Source of the DNA: Mesorhizobium sp.
GTDB lineage: Bacteria; Pseudomonadota; Alphaproteobacteria; Rhizobiales; Rhizobiaceae
Length of the DNA: 64,000 nucleotides
Assembly: GCA_004017275.1 (NCBI GenBank)
Contig: SAKE01000001.1
Location: 558,001 to 622,000 of the forward strand
Direction of reading: 5' to 3'
The translations under genes and the position numbers were made by a program. This document shows positions 44,757 to 52,136 of the stretch, in pieces; position 1 is the stretch's first letter; the number at the start of each line of letters is the position of its first letter. The notes under the pieces are model-generated. The model was not told the DNA's origin, made no database searches, and was given only the letters and a program-made list of their open reading frames with translations.

Positions 44757-45890
44757 ATGACGGCATCCTGGAGATTTTCGACCCTGGCGGATCGCCACCG
44801 CGCGCTCGGTTCGAAGCTCGAAGACTGGAGCGGCATGGGAACCGCCTGGACCTACGACAAGAATGCCGACGAGGAGTACATCGCCATCCGCACCAAGGCT
44901 GGCCTGATGGATGTCTCCGGCCTCAAGAAGGTCCACGTCACCGGGCCGCACGCCTCGCACCTGATCGACCTGGCGACGACGCGCGATGTCGAAAAGATCT
45001 ACCCCGGCAAGTCGGCCTATGCCTGCATGCTGAACGAGGCGGGAAAATTCACCGACGATTGCATCCTCTACCGCACCGGACCGAACGCCTGGATGGTCGT
45101 GCATGGTTCCGGCACCGGCCACGAGGAGTTGCAGCGGGCCGCGATGGGACGGGATGTCTCGCTGCGCTTCGACGACAATCTGCACGATCTTTCGCTGCAG
45201 GGGCCGACCGCCGTCGACTACCTCTCAAAACATGTGCCGGGTATTCGCGACCTCAACTATTTCCATCATATGCAAACGCAGCTGTTCGGCCTTCCGGTGA
45301 TGATCTCGCGCACCGGCTACACCGGCGAGCGCGGCTACGAGATCTTCTGCCGCGGCCAGGATGCCGGCACGATCTGGGACACGATCCTCGACGAGGGCAA
45401 GGGCGCCGGCATCATTCCGTGCCGCTTCACCACGCTCGACATGCTGCGCGTCGAAAGTTATCTGCTGTTCTATCCCTACGACAATTCGCAGAAATACCCG
45501 TTCGACAATGAAGGCCCCGGCGACACGCTGTGGGAACTCGGCCTCGACTTCACCGTAAGCCCCGGCAAGACCGGCTTTCGCGGCGCCGAGGAGCACTACC
45601 GCCTGAAGGGCAAGGAGCGCTTCAAGATCTATGGCGTTCTGCTCGACGGCAAAGAGCCGGCGGACGAAGGCGCGCCGGTCTATCGCGACGGCAAAAAGGT
45701 CGGCGTGGTGACCTGTGCCATGTATTCGCCGCTGGTTGAGAAATCGATGGGCATTGCCCGGCTCGACGTCGACTGCGCGGTCAAGGACACCAAGCTCGAA
45801 ATCCGCAACAAGAGCGGTGCCATCAAGGCGACTGCGCAGCCATTGCCGTTCGACGATCCCAAGAAGACCAAGCGCACGGCGAAAGGTTGA
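44757..45890 (+). CDS. dmmD: GcvT-like folate-dependent protein of the dimethylamine operon
   Basis: 377 residues from the ATG at 44757 (GGAGG upstream). It is a complete GcvT/aminomethyltransferase fold: VSGLKKVHVTGPHASHLIDL near residue 60, LHDLSLQGPTAVDYL near 145, SRTGYTGERGYEIFC near 185, and a C-terminal barrel with GVVTCAMYSPLVEKSMGIA near 315. It heads dmmDABC. In known dmm operons the GcvT-like protein is thought to pass the methyl carbon of dimethylamine to tetrahydrofolate, but its reaction is not established. It is one of three GcvT-domain proteins in the island, with Tdm and MgdC. Confidence 0.87.
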   Translation: MTASWRFSTLADRHRALGSKLEDWSGMGTAWTYDKNADEEYIAIRTKAGLMDVSGLKKVHVTGPHASHLIDLATTRDVEKIYPGKSAYACMLNEAGKFTDDCILYRTGPNAWMVVHGSGTGHEELQRAAMGRDVSLRFDDNLHDLSLQGPTAVDYLSKHVPGIRDLNYFHHMQTQLFGLPVMISRTGYTGERGYEIFCRGQDAGTIWDTILDEGKGAGIIPCRFTTLDMLRVESYLLFYPYDNSQKYPFDNEGPGDTLWELGLDFTVSPGKTGFRGAEEHYRLKGKERFKIYGVLLDGKEPADEGAPVYRDGKKVGVVTCAMYSPLVEKSMGIARLDVDCAVKDTKLEIRNKSGAIKATAQPLPFDDPKKTKRTAKG

Positions 45891-45929
45891 GGCATAGTTA
45901 GGCGAGGGGTTCGAGGCACGAAGGCATAA

Positions 45930-46526
45930 ATGGCAGCCAAAAGCATCATCAGCCGGCCGGTTTACGGAACTTTGTCTCCGCAGCCCGGCAAGCATCATCT
46001 TTTTATCGCGGATGCGGAAGGAGCGCTGGCGATAGGGGACATGGCCGAGAGAGCGCCGGCCGGGTTCTTCGAAGGAGCCGAAATCGTCTTCATTTTAGGG
46101 TCCGACGGCAAACACGTCGCCGCGCTGGAAGCGCTGAAACCGGCACAGTTTCATCTGTCGCCATCCTTCGCCAGCCTACTGCCACGGCTCAGGCAGACGC
46201 TGGCAAACGCGCATATGGGCCTGCGCCTCTATCTCGCCGGCACCGAGGGCCTGATCGGCCAGGCGATGCAGGTGGCGCTTGAAGCCGGCATCGACCACAC
46301 CTCGATCCAGACCGAGCATCGCGGCTCGCTGGCGCGGCGCATGCAATGCGTTCACTGCAAGGGCATCACCGAGAATGTGACGACGCAGCCGGCGACCTGC
46401 GGGCATTGCGGCCTGCTGCTTTTGGTGCGCGATCACTATTCCAGGCGCATCGCCGCCTTCCAGGGCGTCTGCATCAATGCGGAAGATCGCTCGGAGATTC
46501 CTCCGATGGAGGAGATTTTCCGATGA
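45930..46526 (+). CDS. dmmA: Dimethylamine monooxygenase subunit (DmmA family)
   Basis: 198 residues. The N-terminal 130 residues form an alpha/beta domain (HLFIADAEGALAIGD, LRLYLAGTEGLIGQA). Near the C-terminus, two CxxC pairs (Cys140/143 and Cys157/160, in QCVHC and TCGHC) form a zinc-ribbon- or rubredoxin-like site. Its order directly before the reductase and the heme-type subunit matches the dmmABC operon of dimethylamine monooxygenase. Subunit lettering follows gene order and may differ between authors. Its TGA overlaps the ATG of dmmB. Confidence 0.83.
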   Translation: MAAKSIISRPVYGTLSPQPGKHHLFIADAEGALAIGDMAERAPAGFFEGAEIVFILGSDGKHVAALEALKPAQFHLSPSFASLLPRLRQTLANAHMGLRLYLAGTEGLIGQAMQVALEAGIDHTSIQTEHRGSLARRMQCVHCKGITENVTTQPATCGHCGLLLLVRDHYSRRIAAFQGVCINAEDRSEIPPMEEIFR

Positions 46527-47488
46527 GCACCGGCACCACCAAACTCGATGTCGTGGTCAGCGATGTCGTCCCGGTCAACGACCTGGTCACCCGTTTCCAT
46601 TTCCGCCGGCGCGATGGCGAGCTTTTGCCGACCTTTTCCGGCGGCGCCCATGTCGTGGTCGAGATGCGCGATGGCGAGCGCACCCGGCTCAATCCCTATT
46701 CGCTGATGGGCTCACCGCTCGACACACGCGAATACACGATCTCGGTGCGCCGCGACGATGTCGGCCGTGGCGGCTCGCTGTTCATGCACCGGAGCGTCAA
46801 GCCCGGCATGGAGATGGTGGTCAGCTATCCCGTCAATCTGTTCTCGCTCGACCTGCGCGCCAAAAAGCACCTGATGCTGGCGGGCGGCATCGGTATTACG
46901 CCATTCATGGCGCAGACCGCGCAACTGGCGGCCGAGGGCGGCAATTTCGAACTGCACTACACCTGTCGCACCGCTTCACTTGGCACCTATGCCGATGTGC
47001 TGCGCGAGCGCTACAACAGGCGCATCAGGCTCTATCATGACGACCGCGAGGAGCGCATCGAACTCGACCGGCTCCTGTCGACGCAGCCGCTCGGCACGCA
47101 TCTCTATGTCTGCGGCCCGGCCGGCATGATCGACTGGGTGCGCGACCGCGCCGCCGCGTTGGGCTGGCCGCCCGAGACCGTGCATTTCGAGCATTTCGCA
47201 GCCCCCCAGCCTGGCCTGCCGTTCGACGTGACGCTTGCCGTCAGCGGCAAGACGATCCGCGTCGATGAACAGCAGAGCCTGCTCGAGGCGATCGAGGCGG
47301 CAGGCGTCGATCCGCCCTATCTCTGCCGCGGCGGCGTCTGCGGCCAGTGCGAAACCAACGTCATCTCTTCGGACGGTAAGTTCATCCACAACGACCACTG
47401 GCTGAGCGAGGAAGAGCACCGTTCAGGCTGCAAGATCATGCCGTGCGTATCGCGCTTCGAAGGCCGGTCGTTGGTGTTGGAGCGCTAG
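46523..47488 (+). CDS. dmmB: Dimethylamine monooxygenase reductase subunit (phthalate dioxygenase reductase type)
   Basis: 321 residues from the ATG at 46523 (GGAGGA upstream, ATGA overlap with dmmA). The domain order is flavin-binding barrel (RLNPYSLMGSPLDTREYTIS near 55), NAD(P)-binding domain (LAGGIGITPFMAQTAQLA near 118, VCGPAGMIDWV near 195) and C-terminal plant-type ferredoxin with CRGGVCGQC near 270 plus a further Cys. It passes electrons from NAD(P)H through FMN and a 2Fe-2S cluster to the oxygenase. The frame open upstream to 46346 lies inside dmmA and is a shadow. Confidence 0.92.
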   Translation: MSTGTTKLDVVVSDVVPVNDLVTRFHFRRRDGELLPTFSGGAHVVVEMRDGERTRLNPYSLMGSPLDTREYTISVRRDDVGRGGSLFMHRSVKPGMEMVVSYPVNLFSLDLRAKKHLMLAGGIGITPFMAQTAQLAAEGGNFELHYTCRTASLGTYADVLRERYNRRIRLYHDDREERIELDRLLSTQPLGTHLYVCGPAGMIDWVRDRAAALGWPPETVHFEHFAAPQPGLPFDVTLAVSGKTIRVDEQQSLLEAIEAAGVDPPYLCRGGVCGQCETNVISSDGKFIHNDHWLSEEEHRSGCKIMPCVSRFEGRSLVLER

Positions 47489-47497
47489 GAGAAGATC

Positions 47498-48538
47498 ATG
47501 GGCATCACCTTTCGCAAGGAAACGTTCCGCGACGACTTCACCTTCAAGAACAGCCCGGAGCACATCAAGCGGTTTCCGTTCCCGTTCCACGAAGACGCCT
47601 ACATGTATGCGGTCAACATCGAGCCGCATGTCGTCGGCCCGAAGGGCAGCGTGCTTGAAAACCTGATCGACGTCGACGAGCACTATGTCGCCGAGATGCA
47701 GGACCGCGCGCTGGTGCTGGCCGAGGATCCGCTGCGCTGCCAGTCGCTGCCGCACATGACGCTGGCCGGCTGGGACCTGCTAGAGCTCCTGATGGAGCAG
47801 CAGGCGCTTGGCTATCCCGAGCATTTCACGCTGACCCGCGACGGCGATCGCTGGCGGTGGATCAACCGGCCGCTCGGGATCGACGACACTTTCACCTTCG
47901 GCGACACCTCGACGCTGCCCTACGGACCGATGGAATACATCACCCGGCAGAGCCAGGGCGATTTCTGCATCCTCGACCAGCGCGACGGCAATCTGTGGAT
48001 GGATGCCGGCATGGTCACCACCCAGGCCGACTGGTCGCTCGATTTCGACATCGGCATGAACTTCTTCGAATGGCACGCACCGGTGCCGCTGGCGCATGAG
48101 AAGGGAATTTTTGTCAGGGCGCTGAAATTCCTCACCAACATCCAGCAAGGCAAGCCGGCGCGGCGTCTGAACTGGACGATGACCATCAATCCGCGCCTCG
48201 ATACCAGCCCCGAAAATTATCACAAATGGGGACCGGACCGGGCGACCGTGACGCCGGAGAACGTCGGCGACAAGGTGCATCTGCGCGTCGAGCTGCAGAG
48301 CTTCTGGCGCCTGCCGCGCTCCAACGGCATCGTCTTCCCGATCCGCTGCTATCTGATCAAGATGGACGAACTGGTGACACAGCCGAAATGGGCACGGCGC
48401 CTGCACCGCGTCATCCGCGACCTGCCCGACGAACTCGCCAACTACAAGGGCCTGACCCGCTATCGCCTGGCTTTGGTGGAATGGCTGGCGAAGCTCGATG
48501 ATGGGAGTGCGACGTCACCGGGGTTTGGGCCGGATTAA
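47498..48538 (+). CDS. dmmC: Dimethylamine monooxygenase heme-dependent N-demethylase subunit (DUF3445)
   Basis: 346 residues of the DUF3445/heme-dependent oxidative N-demethylase family. Family stretches are RFPFPFHEDAYMYAVNIEP near residue 28, YPEHFTLTRDGDRWRWINRP near 108, and ERQSLWRLP-like ELQSFWRLPRSNGIVFPIR near 265. It is presumed to bind heme and to oxidise a methyl group of dimethylamine to formaldehyde, yielding methylamine. It is the last gene of dmmDABC, nine bases after dmmB. The heme ligand cannot be named with confidence from sequence alone. Confidence 0.88.
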   Translation: MGITFRKETFRDDFTFKNSPEHIKRFPFPFHEDAYMYAVNIEPHVVGPKGSVLENLIDVDEHYVAEMQDRALVLAEDPLRCQSLPHMTLAGWDLLELLMEQQALGYPEHFTLTRDGDRWRWINRPLGIDDTFTFGDTSTLPYGPMEYITRQSQGDFCILDQRDGNLWMDAGMVTTQADWSLDFDIGMNFFEWHAPVPLAHEKGIFVRALKFLTNIQQGKPARRLNWTMTINPRLDTSPENYHKWGPDRATVTPENVGDKVHLRVELQSFWRLPRSNGIVFPIRCYLIKMDELVTQPKWARRLHRVIRDLPDELANYKGLTRYRLALVEWLAKLDDGSATSPGFGPD

Positions 48539-48571
48539 TAGCTCATCTGGGCGTTGTCCCTAAAGCAGCCA

Positions 48572-48625
48572 ATCTCCCCCCAAGAGGGGGAGATGCCCGG
48601 CAGGGCAGAGGGGGGCGCCGTGGAG
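48572..48625. repeat. Palindromic element, left flank of the DUF559 gene
   Basis: The hairpin ATCTCCCCC/GGGGGAGAT is followed by GCCCGGCAGGGCAGAGGGGG. The same composite lies inverted at 49031-49081, so the nuclease gene sits between two inverted copies. Confidence 0.85.
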
Positions 48626-48656
48626 CGCCTGCCTTGCCCAATCTCCACCTCAGCGC

Positions 48657-49028
48657 TTACGACGCGTCGCCCAGCCCAGCCACAATCACGACATGTCGGC
48701 AGACATTGTCGATATCGCGAATGACATCGTCGTTCCAGAAGCGCAGGACCGTCCAGCCTAGCGCTTCAAACTTGGCGGTTCTCGCAGCGTCCGATTCCAG
48801 CGTTTCGGCCTGGCCATGCTGGGAACCATCAAGCTCGACGATCAGCTTTTTGTCCGGGCATGCAAAATCGACGATATGGCCGGCGATAGGCATCTGGCGC
48901 CGAAACCCTAGTCCCATCAGCCGGTGTGCCCGGATCTCATTCCAAAGCTTTAGTTCGGCATCGGTCATCACCTTGCGCATCGTGCGCGCATTGCGGCGGT
49001 TGTTGGCGGATACCAGATTATGCGTCAT
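48657..49028 (-). CDS. DUF559 (Vsr-like) endonuclease-domain protein
   Basis: 123 residues. The fold of very-short-patch-repair-like nucleases is visible: RKVMTDAELKLWNEIR near residue 18, LGFRRQMPIAGHIVDFACPD near 40, and LIVELDGSQHGQ near 62 with the acidic and His residues of the PD-(D/E)XK-like centre, then LGWTVLRFWNDDV near 92. Function in vivo is unknown. It lies between dmmC and the XRE regulator but is unrelated to methylamine use. Inverted palindromes on both sides suggest that it arrived or moves as a unit. Confidence 0.88.
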   Translation of the reverse strand: MTHNLVSANNRRNARTMRKVMTDAELKLWNEIRAHRLMGLGFRRQMPIAGHIVDFACPDKKLIVELDGSQHGQAETLESDAARTAKFEALGWTVLRFWNDDVIRDIDNVCRHVVIVAGLGDAS

Positions 49029-49030
49029 CG

Positions 49031-49081
49031 CGGTTCGCCCCCCTCTGTCCTGCCGGACATCTCCCCCTCAAGGGGGGAGAT
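49031..49081. repeat. Palindromic element, right flank of the DUF559 gene (inverted copy)
   Basis: Read on the minus strand: ATCTCCCCCCTTGAGGGGGA, then a stretch containing GTCCGGCAGGACAGAGGGGG. This is almost the left copy at 48572. A further 60 bases contain CGATTTTCGCCAATCATCAG, related to the centre of the mosaic elements at 6438 and 34888. Confidence 0.85.
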
Positions 49082-49185
49082 CGAATGTCAATTCGATTTT
49101 CGCCAATCATCAGCGCTGCAAAAGAGGAGCCTTCGCGAAGCTGCCGATCTTCCTCACGAGGGAACAAGGTGAGATCGAGGCCCGC

Positions 49186-49896
49186 TCACCCCGCGCTCTG
49201 CGGATAGCAGATGATCGACAGATAGCGCATCGGCAATTTCGTCAGTTGTTCCGGCCCATGCGGTGCGTCGGCGTCGAAGAACAGGCTGTCGCCGGGTTTC
49301 ATCGGGTAGAGGTTGCTGCCGTGCCGGTAAACGACTTCGCCTTCGAGCATGTAGAGGAATTCCATGCCCTCATGCTGGAAGGTCGGGAACACGTCGGAAT
49401 CCTCGGTCAGCGTGATCAGATAGGGTTCGACGACGACGCCGCTGGTGTTGGAGCCGATATGGCCGAGCAGATTGTACTGGTGGCCGGCGCGCGTGCCGCG
49501 GCGCTCGACATCGAGGCCTTGGCCGGCTTTGACGAAGACGGCGCTGCGCTCTTCCTCGAAGCGGCGGAAGAAGGCGGTGACCGGAACGCCGAGCGCCCGT
49601 GACAGTGCCTGCAAGGTGGTCAGCGACGGCGAGGTGATGCCGTTTTCGATCTTCGACAGCATGCCCAACGAAATGTCTGTCGCGACCGCGAGGTCGGCGA
49701 CGGTGATGCCGAGCTTCTTGCGGAAGGCCCGCACCTCGCGGCCGATCGCCACCTCCAGCACTTTTTCACGGGTGTCGCGAATGGCATGCGGGTTCTGCGT
49801 CAGCGGCGCGCGGATGGTTTTCCCGTCGGCCGAGACCTTTGGCAGCGGCTTGGCTTCCGCAGGACCAGCCTTGGAATCGGAAATTTTCTTCGCCAT
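49186..49896 (-). CDS. XRE-family regulator with C-terminal cupin domain
   Basis: 236 residues. After a 45-residue N-terminal tail comes a helix-turn-helix (FRKKLGITVADLAVATDISL, then GMLSKIENGITSPSLTTLQA). The C-terminal cupin is residues 150-235 (FPTFQHEGMEFLYMLEGEVV, GDSLFFDADAPHGPE). Such proteins sense a small molecule in the cupin and regulate catabolic operons for polyamines, amino acids or betaines. It is the only DNA-binding protein encoded within the methylamine island (26.6-56.6 kb). The A/T-rich element shared by the island's promoters also occurs before its own gene, so it is the best candidate for their regulator. Whether it represses or activates is not shown. Confidence 0.9.
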   Translation of the reverse strand: MAKKISDSKAGPAEAKPLPKVSADGKTIRAPLTQNPHAIRDTREKVLEVAIGREVRAFRKKLGITVADLAVATDISLGMLSKIENGITSPSLTTLQALSRALGVPVTAFFRRFEEERSAVFVKAGQGLDVERRGTRAGHQYNLLGHIGSNTSGVVVEPYLITLTEDSDVFPTFQHEGMEFLYMLEGEVVYRHGSNLYPMKPGDSLFFDADAPHGPEQLTKLPMRYLSIICYPQSAG

Positions 49897-49920
49897 GTCG
49901 CCCCCGGACTCTGCGGATTT

Positions 49921-49930
49921 ATTTCACTCT
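49921..49930. promoter_or_regulatory. Half of the shared element before the XRE gene (site C)
   Basis: ATTTCACTCT lies 24 bases before the start codon. The same ten bases occur on the minus strand of site A. With GGTGAA after it, it forms the inverted repeat TTCAC/GTGAA. This suggests autoregulation. Confidence 0.45.
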
Positions 49931-50208
49931 AGGTGAACATGTCAGGTGCCGATACAGGAGTGCAACTGCGACGGCAAGTCGCCTGAAGGGCTACGAACTC
50001 GGGTTACGTGTTCCTTCGGAGCCTTCGCCGGCGCGTTGGCAGACGGAGTATTAAACGAAAAACCCGCCTGTGCGGCGGTCACTGGCGCAAATCAGCACCA
50101 TGAACAAATATGTACCATAGCTGACGGCAGGGGGTCAAGAAAAAATTCCTATTATGGATTTTTCGCCTGAAATCCACCACGGTGGAACCTTGTTTCCGCA
50201 CGGGGCTG

Positions 50209-50260
50209 TTGACAGCAGGAAAGGGCCAATTACTGTCCTGTGAGTGAAATTTGTTTCGTA
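50209..50260 (+). promoter_or_regulatory. tmm promoter with the shared element (site B)
   Basis: A perfect TTGACA (50209-50214), 16 bases, then TACTGT (50231-50236). Eight bases behind lies TGAAATTTGTTTCG (50245-50258), nearly the same as site A. The remainder of the 458-base gap 49897-50354 holds two hairpins (50271-50319) and no visible gene. Confidence 0.6.
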
Positions 50261-50270
50261 AGAGCAATTC

Positions 50271-50319
50271 CAGGAAAATGTGAAACGGTTTTCCTGGGAA
50301 AAGCGCATAGCGCTTTCCC
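50271..50319 (+). repeat. Two hairpins in the tmm leader
   Basis: CAGGAAAA/TTTTCCTG (50271-50296) encloses TGTGAAACGG, a loop like that of the REP-like palindrome at 36673. Next to it GGGAAAAGCGC/GCGCTTTCCC (50296-50319) encloses ATA. Both would fold in the mRNA between promoter and start codon. Confidence 0.7.
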
Positions 50320-50354
50320 TTGGCAATTGCGTCAATCAGATCGGGAGGCCTGCC

Positions 50355-51713
50355 ATGAAAAGTCGCGTTGCCGTCATCGGAGCCGGACCGTCCGGCTTGG
50401 CACAGCTCAGGGCCTTCAAGTCGGCCGCCGATAAGGGCGCCGACATTCCCGAAATCGTCTGCTTCGAGAAGCAATCCGACTGGGGCGGCCTGTGGAACTA
50501 CACCTGGCGCACCGGCCTCGACGAGCATGGCGACCCGGTGCACGGTTCGATGTACCGCTACCTCTGGTCGAACGGACCGAAGGAATGCCTGGAATTCGCC
50601 GACTACACATTCGAGGAGCATTTCGGCCGGCCGATCGGCTCCTATCCGCCGCGCGCCGTGCTGTGGGACTACATCAAGGGCCGCGTCGAAAAATCGGGCC
50701 TGCGTAAATGGGTGCGCTTCAACAGCCCGGTGCGTATGGTGACGTTTTCCGACGAGACAAAGAAATTCACCGTCACCGCGCATGACCGCACCAACGACGT
50801 CACCTACTCGGAAGAGTTCGACAATGTCGTCGTCGCCTCCGGCCACTTCTCGGTGCCCAACGTGCCCTATTTCGAGGGCTTTTCGACCTTCAACGGCCGC
50901 ATCCTGCACAGCCATGATTTTCGCGACGCGATGGAGTTCAAGGGCAAGGACATCCTGATCATCGGCCGCTCCTATTCGGCCGAAGACATCGGCTCGCAAT
51001 GCTACAAATACGGCGCCAAATCGATCACCTCCAGCTACCGCTCCAAGCCGATGGGCTTCAAATGGCCGGAGAATTGGAAGGAGGTGCCGCTGCTGCAGAA
51101 GGTCGTCGGCAAGACAGCGCATTTCAAGGATGGCACCACTAGGGATGTCGACGCCATCATCCTGTGCACCGGCTACCTGCATTCCTTCCCCTTCCTCACC
51201 GACGATCTGAAGCTCAAGACCGCCAACCGCATGTGGCCGCTCGATCTCTATGAAGGCGTCGTCTGGGAGAAGAACCCGCAGCTCTCCTACATCGGCATGC
51301 AGGACCAGTTCTACACCTTCAACATGTTCGACGCGCAGGCCTGGTTCGCCCGCGATGTCATCATGGGCCGCATCAAGTTGCCGTCGGCCGAGGCGATGGC
51401 CGAGCACGGCGCGAAATGGCGGGCGCGTGAGGAGACGCTCGAAGACGCCGAGCAGATGATCTGGTTCCAGGGCGACTACACCAAGGAATTGATGGACCAG
51501 ACCGATTATCCCGGCTTCGACGTCGAGGCGGTCAACCAGACCTTCATGGAGTGGGAGCACCACAAGGGCGAAGACATTATGAGCTTCCGCGACCACGCCT
51601 ACCGCTCGCTGATGACCGGCACCATGGCGCCGCTGCATCATACGCCGTGGCTGCAGGCGCTGGACGATTCGATGGAGAGCTATCTCGAGGTGAAGGGGGT
51701 TGCGGCGGAATAA
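50355..51713 (+). CDS. tmm: Trimethylamine monooxygenase (flavin-containing)
   Basis: 452 residues from the ATG at 50355, with GGGAGG upstream. It oxidises trimethylamine to TMAO with FAD and NADPH. The FAD motif [13 protein letters not shown] is at residue 9, the FMO identifying motif [11 protein letters not shown] near 177, and the NADPH motif [10 protein letters not shown] near 203. Long stretches such as [19 protein letters not shown] and [19 protein letters not shown] agree with bacterial Tmm. Together with tdm and the tmo genes this makes the assignment strong. Bacterial Tmm also accepts dimethylamine, dimethylsulfide and some other amines. Confidence 0.95.
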   Translation: MKSRVAVIGAGPSGLAQLRAFKSAADKGADIPEIVCFEKQSDWGGLWNYTWRTGLDEHGDPVHGSMYRYLWSNGPKECLEFADYTFEEHFGRPIGSYPPRAVLWDYIKGRVEKSGLRKWVRFNSPVRMVTFSDETKKFTVTAHDRTNDVTYSEEFDNVVVASGHFSVPNVPYFEGFSTFNGRILHSHDFRDAMEFKGKDILIIGRSYSAEDIGSQCYKYGAKSITSSYRSKPMGFKWPENWKEVPLLQKVVGKTAHFKDGTTRDVDAIILCTGYLHSFPFLTDDLKLKTANRMWPLDLYEGVVWEKNPQLSYIGMQDQFYTFNMFDAQAWFARDVIMGRIKLPSAEAMAEHGAKWRAREETLEDAEQMIWFQGDYTKELMDQTDYPGFDVEAVNQTFMEWEHHKGEDIMSFRDHAYRSLMTGTMAPLHHTPWLQALDDSMESYLEVKGVAAE

Positions 51714-51728
51714 TGGATGGGTTTGCCG

Positions 51729-52109
51729 TCAGGCCGGCACCGCGACCCAGCCGTGGCGACTCTTGCCGTAGACAGATTGTGTCGGCGCCGGGAATGACGG
51801 GTCTCCGAAACAGCCGACGGCAACGGCCACCGCTGCGGGTTTCCGCGACGGATACCAGAAGACCGTCGAGCCGCACGTTCCGCAGAAATGGAAGGTGACG
51901 GGAAAGCCGCTGTCGGAATCGCGTTGGTAAGTCTGGAATGAGCCGATGATCTCGATCGCGGCACTATCGAAGAAAGCGGCGATCCCGAACGGACTGCCGG
52001 TCCGCCGCTGACAGTCCAGGCAGTGGCAAAGCGAGACCTTGGCCGGCTCTTGCGGGCATCGGATCTGCAATTGACCACAGGTGCAGCGAGCTGTCCGGCC
52101 TGTCATCAC
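51729..52109 (-). CDS. GFA family protein (CENP-V/Gfa domain)
   Basis: 126 residues. Zinc-binding cysteines are arranged as in glutathione-dependent formaldehyde-activating enzyme: CTCGQLQIRC near residue 9, CHCLDCQRRTG near 28, and FCGTCGS near 75. True Gfa joins formaldehyde to glutathione, though many family members have other or no known roles. Between tmm and tmo, in an island whose enzymes release formaldehyde at two steps, a link to formaldehyde handling is plausible. It has 27 bases to the tmoW stop and may be read from the tmo promoter. Confidence 0.82.
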   Translation of the reverse strand: MMTGRTARCTCGQLQIRCPQEPAKVSLCHCLDCQRRTGSPFGIAAFFDSAAIEIIGSFQTYQRDSDSGFPVTFHFCGTCGSTVFWYPSRKPAAVAVAVGCFGDPSFPAPTQSVYGKSRHGWVAVPA

Positions 52110-52136
52110 TCTCTCCTGTGTTGGGGCGGCAGAATC

